Positions 36,583 through 50,500 of a stretch of 64,000 nucleotides of DNA are shown piece by piece; position 1 is the first letter of the stretch; the number at the start of each line of letters is the position of its first letter. The notes under the pieces are model-generated. The model saw only the letters and a list, made by a program, of their open reading frames with translations. It made no database searches and was not told the DNA's origin. This DNA is from Neoscytalidium dimidiatum (Eukaryota; Ascomycota; Dothideomycetes; Botryosphaeriales; Botryosphaeriaceae), in contig CM074701.1 of NCBI GenBank assembly GCA_037367355.1, positions 2,480,001 to 2,544,000 of the forward strand, read 5' to 3'. The translations under genes and the position numbers were made by a program.

Positions 36583-39500
36583 CAATGGCCTGCGTTCCCA
36601 CCCCTCTCGAGCGTGCGGCGTGGCTGCTTACTCCCGCTCGTTGGCCCCATGCTGCACGGCGCAAGAGGGCCCTTAGGGCACAGCCTGCTCGCAGGGTCTA
36701 GACGAAGGCGGTATCATCGCCAGTTCCCGCATCGGGAGGATGTTAGACGATGCCCTTCGGGTTGGCCGTTGCGTCAGCCCATGGTGATAGGCAACAGCCG
36801 CGGCACGCCGCAGCAAAAACGCGCGCGCGTGCGTCGAGAAGCTATGGCCGTAGTGCACGCGCAGTGTATGGTGAGAGATCTCACTCCAAGCTTCGCAAGT
36901 CTTCCCTTTTGCGGATGCCCCCAGCTTTCAGCCTTTTTCCGTAGGTGCTCCTACAGGCGGAGAGCGAGGCGGGTGCAGAGAAAATGACCTCTCGACCATC
37001 TTCGAAGCCATGGAAACCTGGCTCGGAATCCTATCGTCCCTCGTGTCGCGAGCGTATGCATCTATTTTTACGCCTGCACACGGGAGACTGCGCCTAACAA
37101 ACGACAGATCCAACGTGTCAGGGGGCATCAGGCGAGGTCCTTTGGGGAGCGGAGAGCGTCCTTGGACAAATCACTGAAGCAAAGTCTCGTCGTTCTGTTA
37201 GCCGCGGGGTAGAGGGACCTAGACTTGAAGGCGACTTCGGCTCTCGAGTCAGTGCGGAGGCGTTGGGGCGTTTGGCGAAGAAGTTGGGCTTTCCTCCCAA
37301 GGCTTGACTTGAGCATCTGGGCGTCGCAGAGGCTTTTGGCCCCCCAGCCACGCGAAAATCCAAGCGATGCAGAGCAACGCTATCCTCGTGTTCATGTCCG
37401 CCGCGGCGACGGTTCACGAAGGAGCCGTCGGAATCGATTGCTCCGTGTGATGGTCGTGATTCGGATTGACACACGCCAGTCGTGCTAAGAGCGATGAGGG
37501 GATCGATCGCTGCTCCAAGGACGTGTCATCATCACAGGCTGAACTGCCATCATCTTACAAGACAGAAATGGCAGCGGTCGCAGCAACACCGGTGCGATAT
37601 GCTTGAACTGACGAAAGGTATTCTACAACACTGTCGTGAGCGGTGCCACATAGTCATAGTAAATGGGCTCTTTGAGCGCCATCCATAGAGACTGTTACAT
37701 ACTTGAGTTGGCTAAGTTATTCACAGTCGAATTTCCCGAAAGCTAAGACGTAATATATTTTGCGATGTCACATTGCAAATAATACTTCAGCATAAACATG
37801 CCGTATCTTCCCCACGGCGAAACTGTTCGCCCTGTCAAGTCATGATTCAAGAGCTACAACAGCGACCAGGATCTTTGACGCTCATGACAATTCGGATTTA
37901 ATACGAAAAATGACGATGAGGTCGAGATGTTCGAGGAGAAGCTATCTTGGAGTCGAGTATGACGACTCCATGGCCGATGCAATATTGAATAAGCAAATAA
38001 GAAATTGCGAGAGCAAGGTCACGGTTTCCTTTGCTAATCGAATTATGTGCGACCTTTCCTTTTGCCCGGTAGTCGCCTGGACCCCTAGAGGAGGTGCTAA
38101 GAAATGATCAGTGTTGTGGCTGTCTCTTCTTTCAACGCCACGGCCCGATCCGGCATGATCCGGTTCGATAAACACCGCGACATCTACGAATCAACCAAAA
38201 GGCCTAATGCATCATTCATTCGACTCAACAGATGATAACATCTTCTACACTGCTCTAATCTCACGAAAGGACCATGAACGGGACTTTCGGATGTTAGGTC
38301 AAGAGAATCCAAGACATTGACGAAGGCCAATAGACGCTCGCCGACGCTTTATCTGGGGAAACTAGGGACAGGTCTTGGGTTGGCAAGGAAAAAAAAAAAC
38401 TCAGGGAGTCCGCAGATCGCGTACAAGTGGACGCCTTATCAAACGGTTAGATACCCCGCACTATCCGAGATTTCCTTGGTCCGCCGCGTTCAATGCACGT
38501 CTTCAACAATAGCTTCTTGGCTTTCGGGCTTTTTCGACTCATGAACGCAGGTCGAGGGCATAATTGCCGCAACTTAGCACCTTCCAGATGCCTTGAGCAC
38601 GTTGTCACTACGCCTCGAAGAGGAACGGCATCATCCGGATCTTCCGACACACATTGCTGGACCCTGACAGGTACATGGCACGAGTCCAGGCCGGACCTCG
38701 TGTCGGATATGAGATGCACTGTACGGCTGGACTACGCCATACGCGCCTTGGAGGACTTGTCAGGGTCTCCACGTCCTCGCAATACCGAAGATACTTCTGA
38801 CGTACGTCCGTTGAAGATTCGGCGCCTCCCATCGACCAGGGACCGGGGATACTTCTGGTGCTTTAGCGGTCCTGACCACCTGCATTAGTTCGGCGCAATA
38901 AGGTTTGTAAATGAGGCCGCAACCGTGCATCGCCGGAACTAGTTGCCAAACTAGTGTTTCGCTGCTCTGTCACCTTGGCGAATTTACAGCGGAGAGTCCA
39001 GGTTCCTTTCTGATACAGCATCCGTTGGCATACTCACAGATAGTGTAGTTGCACAACCTCTTATCATTTGTCAACATCAAATGTCAGACTTTTTAATTCA
39101 CCAGACACCATGGTCCGGCTGGAAAAGCCTACATTCATACACAATATACAAACGCTCAAAGAGTACTTCCGTTGAGTGCCGCTTCAAACGCGGAAATGCC
39201 AGAAAAAGTATTTCCCGCGGGAAGATCTTGAATGGATCAACAGCTCACCAATACGAGATTAATAATCGCATTGTAGAGTGAATGCCGAAATATCCGTGCA
39301 TAATATTTCTCTAGTCTCGTATTGCTTGATTCCTGAGGCAAGACGCCTACTGTTGCTCCGGGGCTTCCTCGTAAAAATAATTGATCAGTGCACATCCTTT
39401 CGCTACCACACGTGGGTAAAGTGAAGTGAAGCGAGCTGGCGACATAGCGCGATGCATTGGCTTTGACAGGTCATAGGGAAATGCGCGGGTACGTATCAGC

Positions 39501-40392
39501 TTACTAGCGCACACTTATACATTTCACCTCGATTACGTATTTAAGGAAGCAGGTGCTAGGCACTGAACACATTCACTCAGGTCTCGATGCACCGGCAATA
39601 ATGAATCATCCTCAATTCCTTAAGCTTTCTCCTAAATAAACACTCGACTTTTCTATCAGTGGTTGTCTTCCAGAAGGATATCCCGCAGGATTAGTTTGTT
39701 TCTATCCAAGACATTTTACTATACATAGCTCACGTCCTCGCTTATGCACCTCCCCCCTACTAGATGCTCTTGCTTATCTCTAATAAGCTCTGCGCGTAAA
39801 CTATACTAGATCAGGACGTGCCAACTCCGCACCTACATCATGTACTCTAGAGCATGTAAGGAGGAACTTGATACCTGTGCGCGGCGCCAGGGCACGAGGC
39901 GGGGAGACGGCTCCCAAACCGCCACCACAAGTCGTGTGCCAGATCATATCGTACTATTCCATCTCTCTCTATTCACTTGTTTACTTCTTCCCGACCGAAC
40001 ACTTCCCCGAGAGGCATTGGTGGGATGTTGCTGAAGCTTAATGGGGCTGGACCGTATCCACGCGATCTAGGATACAAGTACTCGTCGAGCAACCACGATT
40101 CTCGTCCATTCTACTGTCCCGTATCACTCAAAACCTAAAGACCCTCCATATTCCACACCAGATATGCATATCAAAAGCTTGTTCGAGGATCAAGGGAAAT
40201 CATCACGTTCCTTGAAACTCTCTTAATTACTATAGTCGGAGCGCAGGGTTCGGCTCGCGTTCGTTCTCGCTGCAGCTGCGTTAAGCATGGTGGAAAGTCA
40301 AATCCGGGTTGTTATCTATGTGATCATCTGTGACACCGGATCCGATATGGCTGTTGAGGCTAACCTTTTTTTTCTCCTTTAACCCTCTGCAA

Positions 40393-40419
40393 GTTTACGA
40401 GGTTTACGAGGTTTACGAA
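40393..40419 (+). repeat. three-copy 9-bp tandem repeat GTTTACGAG
   Basis: Two perfect copies and one with a final base change, in gene-free DNA. Confidence 0.9.
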
Positions 40420-43400
40420 TGAAGAAAAGGGTTACAACAGAACGAAGGACGCACGGTGTATTAAATCAGTAGTCTAAATTTAACTCTCAACGATCTTCAT
40501 TAGGCTTTGGATATGGTTTTTTGATGCAAATACCTACGAGTCTCTATGAAAAGGGTGTGTCCCTCCTCCGCTTCTTTGAGTACCAGTCTCATGGGTGCTT
40601 CCGAAATGATGACCACACACCTCGGATGCATAGCAGAAATCCGCAAAGAAACTCCCAACACTGACTCGAACAAGACAGTTGACTTGCTGTTAACCCCAGA
40701 CTTCCTCTTCCTACAGCACGCTCCGCTTAGTACTGCACATATTTTAGATGAACACCTGCCTTCCTCTCGATAATGAAAAGAGATTTGAATGAGAAAAATG
40801 AAAAGACTTACTTAACCCTACTCAGTCGCATCATACAATGATAGATTTATCTTCAAGCCCCAACGCAGACCTTGCCCAACAAAATTAGAGAATGCAGACG
40901 TCAGGAAATCATCTCAGGCAAAGAGCACAGAATAAGGTCTGAAGAGTATGAAGAGAGATCTGCAGTGACGTCATGCAACACATGGTCTCTACCTCTTCTG
41001 GTAATTCCTGCTGCAACGCCACAAGCTACTTGTTAAGGCAATATCTGCGCCTTGCGAAAAGAACGGAGGGGTGACACGTAGAGTTTCCATCATCAGACCA
41101 CCCTACCATGTCATTGATAAAAAATAATAGTCTGGGTTGACGCATTCTAGTGCTGCACAGCCTCTATCTATTGGTTGATCGAATTGCCATTCTGAATACC
41201 GTTCAACACCATTTCCGCGTGTGCCCCTTCACGCGACTCGCTTCCCGTATAAGCAAATGACTGACGGACTAGATTTCTGACCGCCTGGTTTCTCAAATAC
41301 AGTCTTCATCTCACTCATACCCTGCTCCTACCTTCCGAAGGGGAAGGTACACGGCTGCTAGGGTAAGTCGGGACCTGCTACCCCACGCATACAGCGTTTA
41401 CAGTCAACAAAAGCAAGTCGAACTTGTAGCGGTGTCAACCCCAAGCAAGAATTAACGCCGGTGCCGTGATCTCTTCATTTCCCCCGCACATGCCAAGAGT
41501 GCACACAAAGAAGGAGTCTTGAGATAAGATGAAGTGTGTCACCGCAACATAGAAGCGCTTAAGCTCGTCGAGTCCTGTATTGAGGGCCTGTGCAACATCC
41601 GGCAGAGCACCATCCGGCCCCGGTCCTTCGCGGATGGAGGCTGAATCGTCGTTGGATGGGGACGATCAGAAGAGTCTGACGGCACGGAGAAATGGTACAG
41701 TTGATCCGGAGTTTCGCTCGATCTTTGGCACTACATTTCCTTTAGATTCTCCGAGGTCCCGGAGAACCCTGACGGGTCTATAGATCCTCCTCCTTTTCAG
41801 CCGACGGGCACGATGCCTCGGGGCCGTTGAATTCACAAATCAATATGCTTCTCGTATTGTGGGAAAACGAGAAGTATAATTGTTTAACCGTCCGGTCTTT
41901 TCTGCCGAAGTCGGCATTCCATCTCTCGGTTCCGGAAGCGAGGGCCAGGCGGCAGCGAGGCTATTGTAACGAGATAATTTGACAGATGATCTCATTAGCA
42001 ATTGAGGTAGTTACCTAGGGCTGGAGATAACTAATCCATTTTAACCCGCAGCGCCTAGTCTGCTGCTCAATTCAGTATATGTGTTGATGCTTATGTTTAC
42101 AATCACTTGCATGGCAGCCTCAATCGCATTATCCGCCTACAAAGACTTTAGCTGCAGGTAAAATAACTATGGTGTAGGCTGTGCATTATCCCGGTAGGGT
42201 TGTAAAAACGGCTAAGAAGCCAAGGGGCATTCGCATCCGTCGCAAGGCAGAACAGCAGTCGCCGGCATTGACGTCCGCAGGCACCCGACAATGACGAATT
42301 CAGTTGCGTAACTTGAACAGGGCGCATGAACGAAGGATGCTGGGAGAGTGCTTGTTAACGTGCGGATATTCTTGCTGTAGGGATAACGGTGTGAATACGG
42401 CCGTGGTGAAAAGGGTAAGAGACGGGTGGTGAAAGAGGGACGATCGGCGACATGCTTCCGCGGTTGCGTGCGTCACGCTCAGGTGGGCCGGGGTGCTGCA
42501 TGGGCATGGACAAACGTTGCTGCTACTACTACTGTTGCCCCATGGGGTTGGACGGGCAGCAAGACGCGTCCACCGGCCCGGGAGCTGGCGTGCGCATCGG
42601 GCGAATGTGGGCCAGTCAGAGCATCGAAACCTTGGCGGAGATGCTTAACGAAGCCTTCCCGCCGTTACGCAACACCAAAAACCAGGAAATCCTCCTGGAT
42701 GATCGACTGATATGACAACTCAGCGAGTCATATCCTCTGAAACCAATACCAGGACTGCTCCCAACTTAGCAAGGAACACACATGTGGCCCGGCCAACGTC
42801 GTTGGTACCTTAAATTTCCCCGTAGCTTGGATTCGCCACGCGCGAAACACGGGAAGCTCAAACATGCTCTTTACGTGGTCCCAGACAAGGCTCCTGTTTC
42901 AAATCGGGCAAAAGAGAGGTGGTAGATTTCTGGTATAGGACTAGCTGTTGCGGCGTAATCCGAGTTTCATGTGAGAGATTTATGCGAGCGCACTGAAGAA
43001 GAGGTAGTAATGGGCTATATTTAGTTCAGTTGAAGGGCGTTGGGCTCAAATATGCCGGAGGAATGCGCTCTGAAATAAATGACGTGTTTGTGTGCAACAG
43101 AGACTCCTAGCAAAGCGCGTGCTTGCTGCTCGAAGGGCACACATCACAAAGTGTCGGTTGAGTTTTGTCGCATTACCGTTTCGTTCATGCGCATGCCCCA
43201 TGGAGCTGGCTGAGTGTTCCCGTGACTATGCTGGTGGATATTGCTAGGGTATTCTTTCATTTGGTTGTGCTTGAGCATTCCTGTAGCCGGCTTAGTGGCG
43301 TTGTCAACATCCATACCCCACGTGTGACACCTTCGATGGGCAGACGTGAGGACGTGAACTGTATTGCCGTGTAAATGCCTGACCCTATGTCACTATACCG

Positions 43401-43520
43401 GCAAGGAAACTCAGCCCATAACCCTCACTCGCCCATTGATCCGAGAATTTTGAGCAGGCAACCGTTTCAAAAATAAAGCAACACCGAGCACCCATCCTCA
43501 TCCCGTCTCCAGCCCCATTT

Positions 43521-44284
43521 TTAACGAGTCTTGGCCTGGACCTTGGGTGCGGCACCCTTGGCGCCCTGCTTGCTCTGGATCCTCTGGGTCTGACCACGGG
43601 CAGCACCAGCGGCGGACTTGGCCTTCTCAGCCTTCTTCTTGCTCTCAGAGGCGGCCTTCTTCTCCTTGGCGTCCTTGATGGCCTGCTGGCGGGCGGCGGC
43701 GCGGGCCTCGGGGCGCTGGGAGCGGCGCTCCTTGATCACATCGAGAGAAGCACCGACGATGGCACGCTGGTGCTTGACGGTGCGGCGAGAGCGCTTCTTG
43801 GCAACCTCCTATAGTAGTTCAATCTCGCATTAGCCCCTGCCCATCTAAGTTCTCCCTCCGTGCAGTCCATCGGAGTATTTCGTCGGCCGGGTGCCGCCTC
43901 CTCCGAGTTCGTTCGCCAATTGCGGTGCAGATCCGGTGTCGACTAACCTCAGAGATACCCTTCTTGTGCTGTCTCCTGTAGAGGGTGGTCCAGGCAATGC
44001 GGCGGGGGTTCTTGCGCTGGAGGAACAGACTCTCGGTCTTGCCGTTCTGGAAGCGGAAGATCTTGCTGTCACCGCGGACATAGAGCTTGCCCTGTAGTCG
44101 CAAAAATGGGTGCGTCAGCGAATGCGTCCCGATGCGCACACATTGTGAGTGCAGCCGCCACTCGCGGGCCCAGGGCGCGGTGGGAGAGAGCGGCGGTCGC
44201 GAGAGCGCTTGGCTCGGGGGGACAGCAACGCACCTTGCCCGGGTAGATCTTCTGGCCGCTGAAAGTGTCGTCGTAGGTCCGCAT
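43521..44284 (-). CDS. RPL24: 60S ribosomal protein L24 (eL24)
   Basis: Exons 44284-44234, 44091-43948 and 43808-43521 encode 160 residues. eL24 is a large-subunit protein at the subunit interface. The conserved N-terminus is [17 protein letters not shown] joined to [20 protein letters not shown], then [18 protein letters not shown] and [20 protein letters not shown]. The rest is a long basic, alanine-rich helical tail. Introns of 142 bp (44092-44233) and 139 bp (43809-43947) fall between codons, with GTGCGT and GTTAGT donors. Both splice junctions restore exact family sequence. Neither intron shows the C and D boxes expected of an embedded snoRNA. The next gene upstream on the same strand is an unrelated Cys-rich protein. 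Confidence 0.96.
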
Positions 44285-44861
44285 GTTGACGGTTGTGCGA
44301 TGATGCGGTACCCGTGGAGTCGCTGTGTCGTTAGTTCTCGATGTCGTCGGCGACCTGGAAGTGCTAGAATTTGGGTAAGCGGACGTTTGTGCGGCGGAGG
44401 AACATCGGCCCGTATTCTGATTGGCTCAGCTTCCGCACTTCCCTCGCGAAGCCTTGGCGGCTGATCATCAACCCCATCTCGTCGTCACCGCCGCCGCTGC
44501 TTCCTCATCAACTGTCTTGACCCTATTTTCTGCTTTCTTGCACAAATATTTTGCTGGTTGATCGATGCACTCAGCTAAGTTTTCGTTTTCCTGTCTCAAT
44601 GTGCTTGCCCAGCAGCTTTCTTTCCTTTTTCTTTTTTTTTTTATTGAAAGCTCAGCTTCATCTTTATTGCAATCTTGAAAAGAGAAAAGTAAATCCAATT
44701 TGACCCTTTATGAGCATGCTATGCACTTGCTGCGTGCTCCCCCCCTAAAATACCACCTGCCATATATATTTTCGTCCTATTTTTTACTTTAGTTTCCTCG
44801 AACGCGCATCCGTCCCGGATACAACCGAACTGCCTATCCAGTATGATAAATCCTCAACCCC
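44285..44861. other. intergenic, RPL24 promoter
   Basis: 577 bp upstream of RPL24 on the minus strand, also receiving the 3' end of the next gene. It contains T-rich runs (44628-44643) on the plus strand and nothing coding. Confidence 0.5.
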
Positions 44862-45649
44862 TCACAGCTCTTCAATCAAATCAAGAGCATCCTCCTCCAC
44901 CCGGTGACCATGGAAACCTATACCAACATATTAGCATCTGCCAAAAGTCAACCACCCAAAAGCAGTCACTTACGCCTCTCCGGCCTAGCCCTGAGTTCCC
45001 TCAAGTGCGGCGTGCAGATATTGATCCCCAGCCTCGTCTGGCACCTCACGCAGCCTGCAACGACGCACCAATCCGGGCCCCGGCACCTGCTCCCGCACAC
45101 CTCGCACAACACGTATCCGCAGTCCTCGCAGACGGTGTCCATCCGCTCGCAGCACGGCCACGGCTCCTCGTCCAGCACGGCGAGCTCCGGCCGCCAGCAT
45201 CGCGGCTCGTCCGCCACCACGACCACGCGCTTCCTCCTCAGCGCCACGTTCTGGCGGCGGAACGCGGGGTGCCTCGTCACGTCGGGCGGCACGGTGCAGA
45301 TCGCAGCACGGGCGGCGAGCGCGCGGGCTGTTGCGCGAAGCTCGATGGCGCCCGGGTCGTCGCTGGGTGTCTCGACGTCGGGGAAGGGCTCAGTTGTCGT
45401 TGTTGACGGCGACGGGGGGATGGAAGGCGCGGGCTCCTTCTGCGAGACTTTGGTGGTTACGGTTTTCTTCCATGAGTCGAACTGGGACAGCTTGCTCTCC
45501 ATGAAGCTGTCGTCGGACGTGTCGGTTGTCGACCGCAAGCGCGCGGTACGTCCATCAGGTGGCTCGCGTTGAGGCGTAGGTGAGGGCGGAGGCGAGGGCG
45601 ATGACTCTGAGCTCGAAGAGTCGTCGAAGGTGATGCCCAGGCCGTTCAT
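44862..45649 (-). CDS. unrecognised Cys-rich, putative zinc-binding protein
   Basis: Exons 45649-44974 and 44917-44862 encode 243 residues. I do not recognise the family. The N-terminal half (MNGLGITFDDSSSSESSPSP onward) is Ser/Pro/Thr-rich and probably disordered. The C-terminal quarter is a cysteine-rich module: PWPCCERMDTVCEDCGYVLC, then EVCGSRC, GPDWCVVAGCVRCQTRLG and NICTPHL. Six C-x2-C or similar pairs plus a His suggest a double zinc site of RING, PHD or B-box type. The 56-bp intron (44918-44973) begins GTAAGT, has a GCTAAT branch site and ends ATAG. Splicing adds the ending RFHGHRVEEDALDLIEEL, whose coherent acidic helix supports the join. Without splicing the frame stops within four codons. 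It could be a ubiquitin-ligase-like factor or a lineage-specific zinc protein; no function is claimed. Confidence 0.72.
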
Positions 45650-46427
45650 GGTGGGCGTTCGGCGTCTTTATCCGTGTTTGAGGTCGGTTGAAGGGTTTGG
45701 ATCGCCTGTCGAGTATTGGTGGAGGTGATGGTGGGAAGGAAAGTGCTATGGAGAAGAAGTTTTTGCGTTAGATGGCATGCCCGTGAATGGCCATACACAA
45801 CAAGGTGCCCGTTATAAGCCTCACCCAGCGATCGAATGGCTTTGAATGCATTTCATTGCTATTAGAATGCTTGCCGGAATAGGCTACAGCCTTGTGATCA
45901 TCAGCGAACAACTACACTGTGACACTTATGACCTTAGGGATGCTAAAATGTATCCTCGACCCTTGCACTTGCGCAAAGGTTCGGGGCTATGACGAAGTTC
46001 TTCACACATTAGATAGCAAGGACTACGCTTATGAGAACATCGGCGGTATCGTCATCACGTTAGCGCGAGGTATGGCCTGGGGAACCTGCAAGCTGATGGA
46101 GTAATTGTCCAATCCCAAGTTGAAAGAAATATGATTTGTGACACCAACATAGTCGTCTTATAACACTCTGGAGGAGTTCCTAGCCTCGCCCGCAGATGAA
46201 CGGACACCCCATCTATCAAGAAGCAGCAATCCATGCTGCGCGGGAATCTCGGTCAAGACAACTACACCCGTAACGCCGTGTATAGCCTACCGGGAAAGTG
46301 GATGCTTCTATAGGCAACCTTTACCCATCACTCGTCATCAACATCGGCAATCCCGCCTAGGATCACCCTGGACTCTCTTATTCTGCCAAGAAATTTGCTC
46401 GATATTCCATCGTGACTTTTGGCGTGC
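45650..46427. other. intergenic
   Basis: 778 bp between two tandem minus-strand genes. It holds the promoter of the Cys-rich gene and the UBC13 3' untranslated region. The 61-codon frame at 45919-46104 has no recognisable content. Confidence 0.5.
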
Positions 46428-47135
<708 letters not shown>

Positions 47136-47563
47136 GGCTTGGATCAGGTCGCAGTTCGCGTGAGTTGCTTGTGAGAGTGGTGCGGGCGACGTATAGCGAA
47201 CAGGTGGACCGCGCGGAGCAGTTTGTGTTTCTGGTGGTACGCGTGCAGCAGAAGGTTCGGGACGTGTGGCCGTGTGGAAGTCGAGGTAGGCTGAGGGGCT
47301 CTTTGGCGTTTGTAGCTCTGTGGCAGGGCTTAGGCTCGTCATCACCAACACCCCACGTCCAGACCGCCCGGCACTTTCCGCCTCTTGCATCACCCACGCG
47401 CGCCAGCTCTGCACACCATTTCCAGCCCTGCACCGCGCCCGCAGCCCACAGCGCACATCTCCCGTCCGCCCGCACATCCGCCCGCAGCGACCACTTATTC
47501 AACCCGGACGCCTCCCTATGCCCCAGCCCGCTGCGCTCCCTCAATTGGGCGTGGCACCTCGCC
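47136..47563. promoter_or_regulatory. shared intergenic promoter UBC13 / WDR59
   Basis: 428 bp separate the start codons of two divergent genes. Both promoters and both leaders must fit here. The plus-strand frame is open all the way from 47165 but has no ATG before 47564, so it is a leader read-through and not a longer protein. No specific binding motif was assigned. Confidence 0.6.
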
Positions 47564-50500
47564 ATGCACCCGCACGGTGACAGCTCGCCCTTCGACAGCC
47601 CTACCTTCGGCCGCGATGCATCCATTCGCGTCGACGAGCCCGTCGGCTCCGCCTCCATCTCGCCCAGCAGCCGCGACATCGTGCTCGCATCGCGGGAAGG
47701 TCTGCACATTATAGATCTTGATAATCCTTACTCGCCGCCCCGTCATCTCGCCCATCGCACCCTATGGGAGGTCGCCGACGTGCAATGGTCTCCCTTCGCT
47801 AGCCACGATGGCCTGGTTGCCAGCACATCGAACCAGAAAGCTCTGATCTGGGACCTGAACCATGCCAACCAGCCGCCACTTACCCTACACGCCCACTCGC
47901 GCGCCATCACCGATATCAACCTCTCTGCTCATCATCCGGACATCCTCGCCACCTGCGCCGTCGATACATTCGTACACAAGTGGGATCTACGCACCCCAGA
48001 TAAACCTGTCTTCTCGTATGCTCAGTGGGATGGCGGTGCTGCTCAAGTCAAATGGAACAGGCAGGACTCACATATCCTGGCTTCTGCCCACGACAGGTTC
48101 CTCTGCATTTGGGATGAGCGCAAAGGTGTACAACCGCTTCGTACAATCGAGGCCCACAGAAGCAAGATTTACGGTGTTGATTGGAATCGCACACGGCAGG
48201 GCGGTGTCTTGACATGTTCATTGGATGGCTCTATAAAATTCTGGGATTACACTCGTGAGGAAGATTCCATGCTGGAACGCGTCATTAGGACACCTTTTGG
48301 CGTTTGGCGTGCACGACACACTCCTTTTGGATGGGGTGCGCTTGCCATGCCTCAGCGCGGAGACTTTGATCTACACCTCTACGACAGACGCTTGCGTGAT
48401 GGTGTGAAGAGAGACGCAAAAGTGTCACCCGTCCATACTTTCAAAGGCCACAATGATCAGGTCAAGGAGTTTCTATGGAGAACGCGTGGTGCTATTTCAG
48501 ACGATGGCTACGATCATCGTGAATTCCAACTCGTGTCGTGGGGTAGTGACCGTCAGCTGAATCTCTATCGTATCGACTCGTCCATTCTCGGCTCTGTTGG
48601 TTTCAAGAAAGGCGAGCAGGTCCGTAAGAAACTACACTTTACCCGTGAAGGAGCCTTGTACAAGACCTTCCACGATGAGACTCCTACACTCCCGCAGGCC
48701 AAAGCGACCGAGCAACAACAGACCTCTAGCTTCACTGCCGCGCCCAGCCAGCTAAGTGCCTTGTTCCAGTCTGCAGGCATGAGTAAACCAAGTCTGCCTT
48801 ACGCTCAAACTGCGTTTCAAGGACCAGGTGCCAGTGCCAGAGATCGTGGCCTCACGTCGATGCAAGCACACGGACTGACCACCATGCAAGCTCGTACACG
48901 GGAGAAGAAAACTGTGGATAAGCTTACTTGGATGCAGGGTGTAAAGATTGGCGGCCGCAACGGGAACTTCAACCGCCACGGATCCAGGCCGGATGTACTC
49001 TCGCCAGATCAACAACTCACTTGGGACTCACCCGAGAGCCTGGGAGATGAAATCACGCACGTTGGCAGCAAATTCAAGAAGGTCAAGTTCGAAGAGGTTG
49101 AGATACCTCGCCGGACCGCAACTGTCACGCTGAATGGTCCATGGGGAGAAAATGAAGCGCCGGTCTTCATGAGAATCAGTATTCGCTTCCCACCAGACTA
49201 CCCCGCTGCTGCAACTCCGCATTGTAGCCTTGAGAAGACAACTTCGTACATTTCAGAGGCCACCATATCTAAGCTGGACAGCGAGATCAAGGCTCTTGCC
49301 GAGGTCTACAAGAATCGAAAGCGAGGATCGTTAGAAGCAATCATAAGTTACCTGCTTGGCGAGCGTGGTCTTGAAGAGAGCATCAGCTGGCTGTCTGACG
49401 GTGGTGTCACGGACGGTGCGGTTACTCAAGACGACGACAGCTCTAGCGACGAGGAAGATGAGATGGGTGCTGACTTCGCCACACCTGCCATGGAAATGAG
49501 CGGAACTGACATTCTCGGACCGTTCAACGCCAACGCAAACGTGCCGCTTCCTCGCCAGTGCGGCGCTATTTGGTCCAGGGATGGGCGTCTTATTACCTTC
49601 TTCCCGCCAAAGCCCGAACCCAAGCCCATGTTTTCCAATCTAGCTACACTCAACAACGATAGCCGCACATACAAGAGCAAAAGAATTTTCGAGATGTTGG
49701 GTCAGCTGAACAAAGAATCACCGGATCCAGGCCGGAAATCTTCGTCAGCCTTGGAAAATCCCGATGATAGTGCATCTGAAGGATCGTGGGAGACTTCCTC
49801 GAGCTCTTCTTCGGGTTCACCGGTCCGCGGTGGCCTCTCTGGGATTGCGCCACCAGTAGCGTGGCGCGGCGGCCCATTGAAGTTCCAAAGATCATCGCAA
49901 CAATCCAGCGCTGGATACGAGGCCAAGCCAATCGCACCGAAACCTAAATCTATCATCACCATCCGCAATCTGGAAGGCCTACTTCCGGCTAAGAGAGAGC
50001 TGGCTGAGAATTACGAAGTCTTCGGCGAGGCTGCCGAAGTGTGCTCTCACAACGCAGCAGTCGCACAAAATTACGGATATTCCGAGCTTGCCGACATCTG
50101 GAATCTCATTGGCCTAATCCTCGCGGATCAGGTACCACTGGAGATCATGCAACAAAATTACCGTCGCGAACCCATCTTAGTTGTAGCGAAGCGAACAGCA
50201 GTACAGATTCGGAAGAAGGACAGCGGGCTCGACCTAAGTTTCGACGAGCCTGAGGCTATTGCCAAACCAAAGCTCAAAAGCCGCGTGAAATGGGGCAACC
50301 ATCCGTTCGGCAGAACATTCATTCAGCGATTATTCGACCATTTCGAGAAGTTGGCAGATAGCCAGATGTTGGCCATGATGTCTTGCATGTTTCATGAGCC
50401 GGCAGCCAGCGAGGGTGTTACTACTGGGATGATGATGCGCAATCCTCATGCAGATTTGCACCTTTCCATGAGGACTCCCGCTTTCTCTCTAGACTACTTC

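Larger units (their letters stand above)
34201..43520. other. gene-free region, lower GC, about 9 kb
   Basis: Only short open frames occur on both strands, and none forms a plausible exon chain. The longest plus-strand ones, 38493-38888 (131 codons, ends GYFWCFSGPDHLH) and 42452-42715 (87 codons), have no recognisable domain. I see no terminal repeats, transposase or reverse-transcriptase motifs. It may be intergenic DNA, decayed repeats, or hold long non-coding RNAs. The end near 43400-43520 should be the RPL24 3' untranslated region. Confidence 0.4.

Noticed and set aside
38493..38888. 131-codon ORF in the gene-free tract
   Set aside because: No recognisable domain, no clear splice partners and no supporting context; kept only as a note.
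43809..44233. snoRNA candidates in the long RPL24 introns
   Set aside because: No RTGATGA and CTGA box pair, and no H/ACA hairpin with ACA tail, was found.
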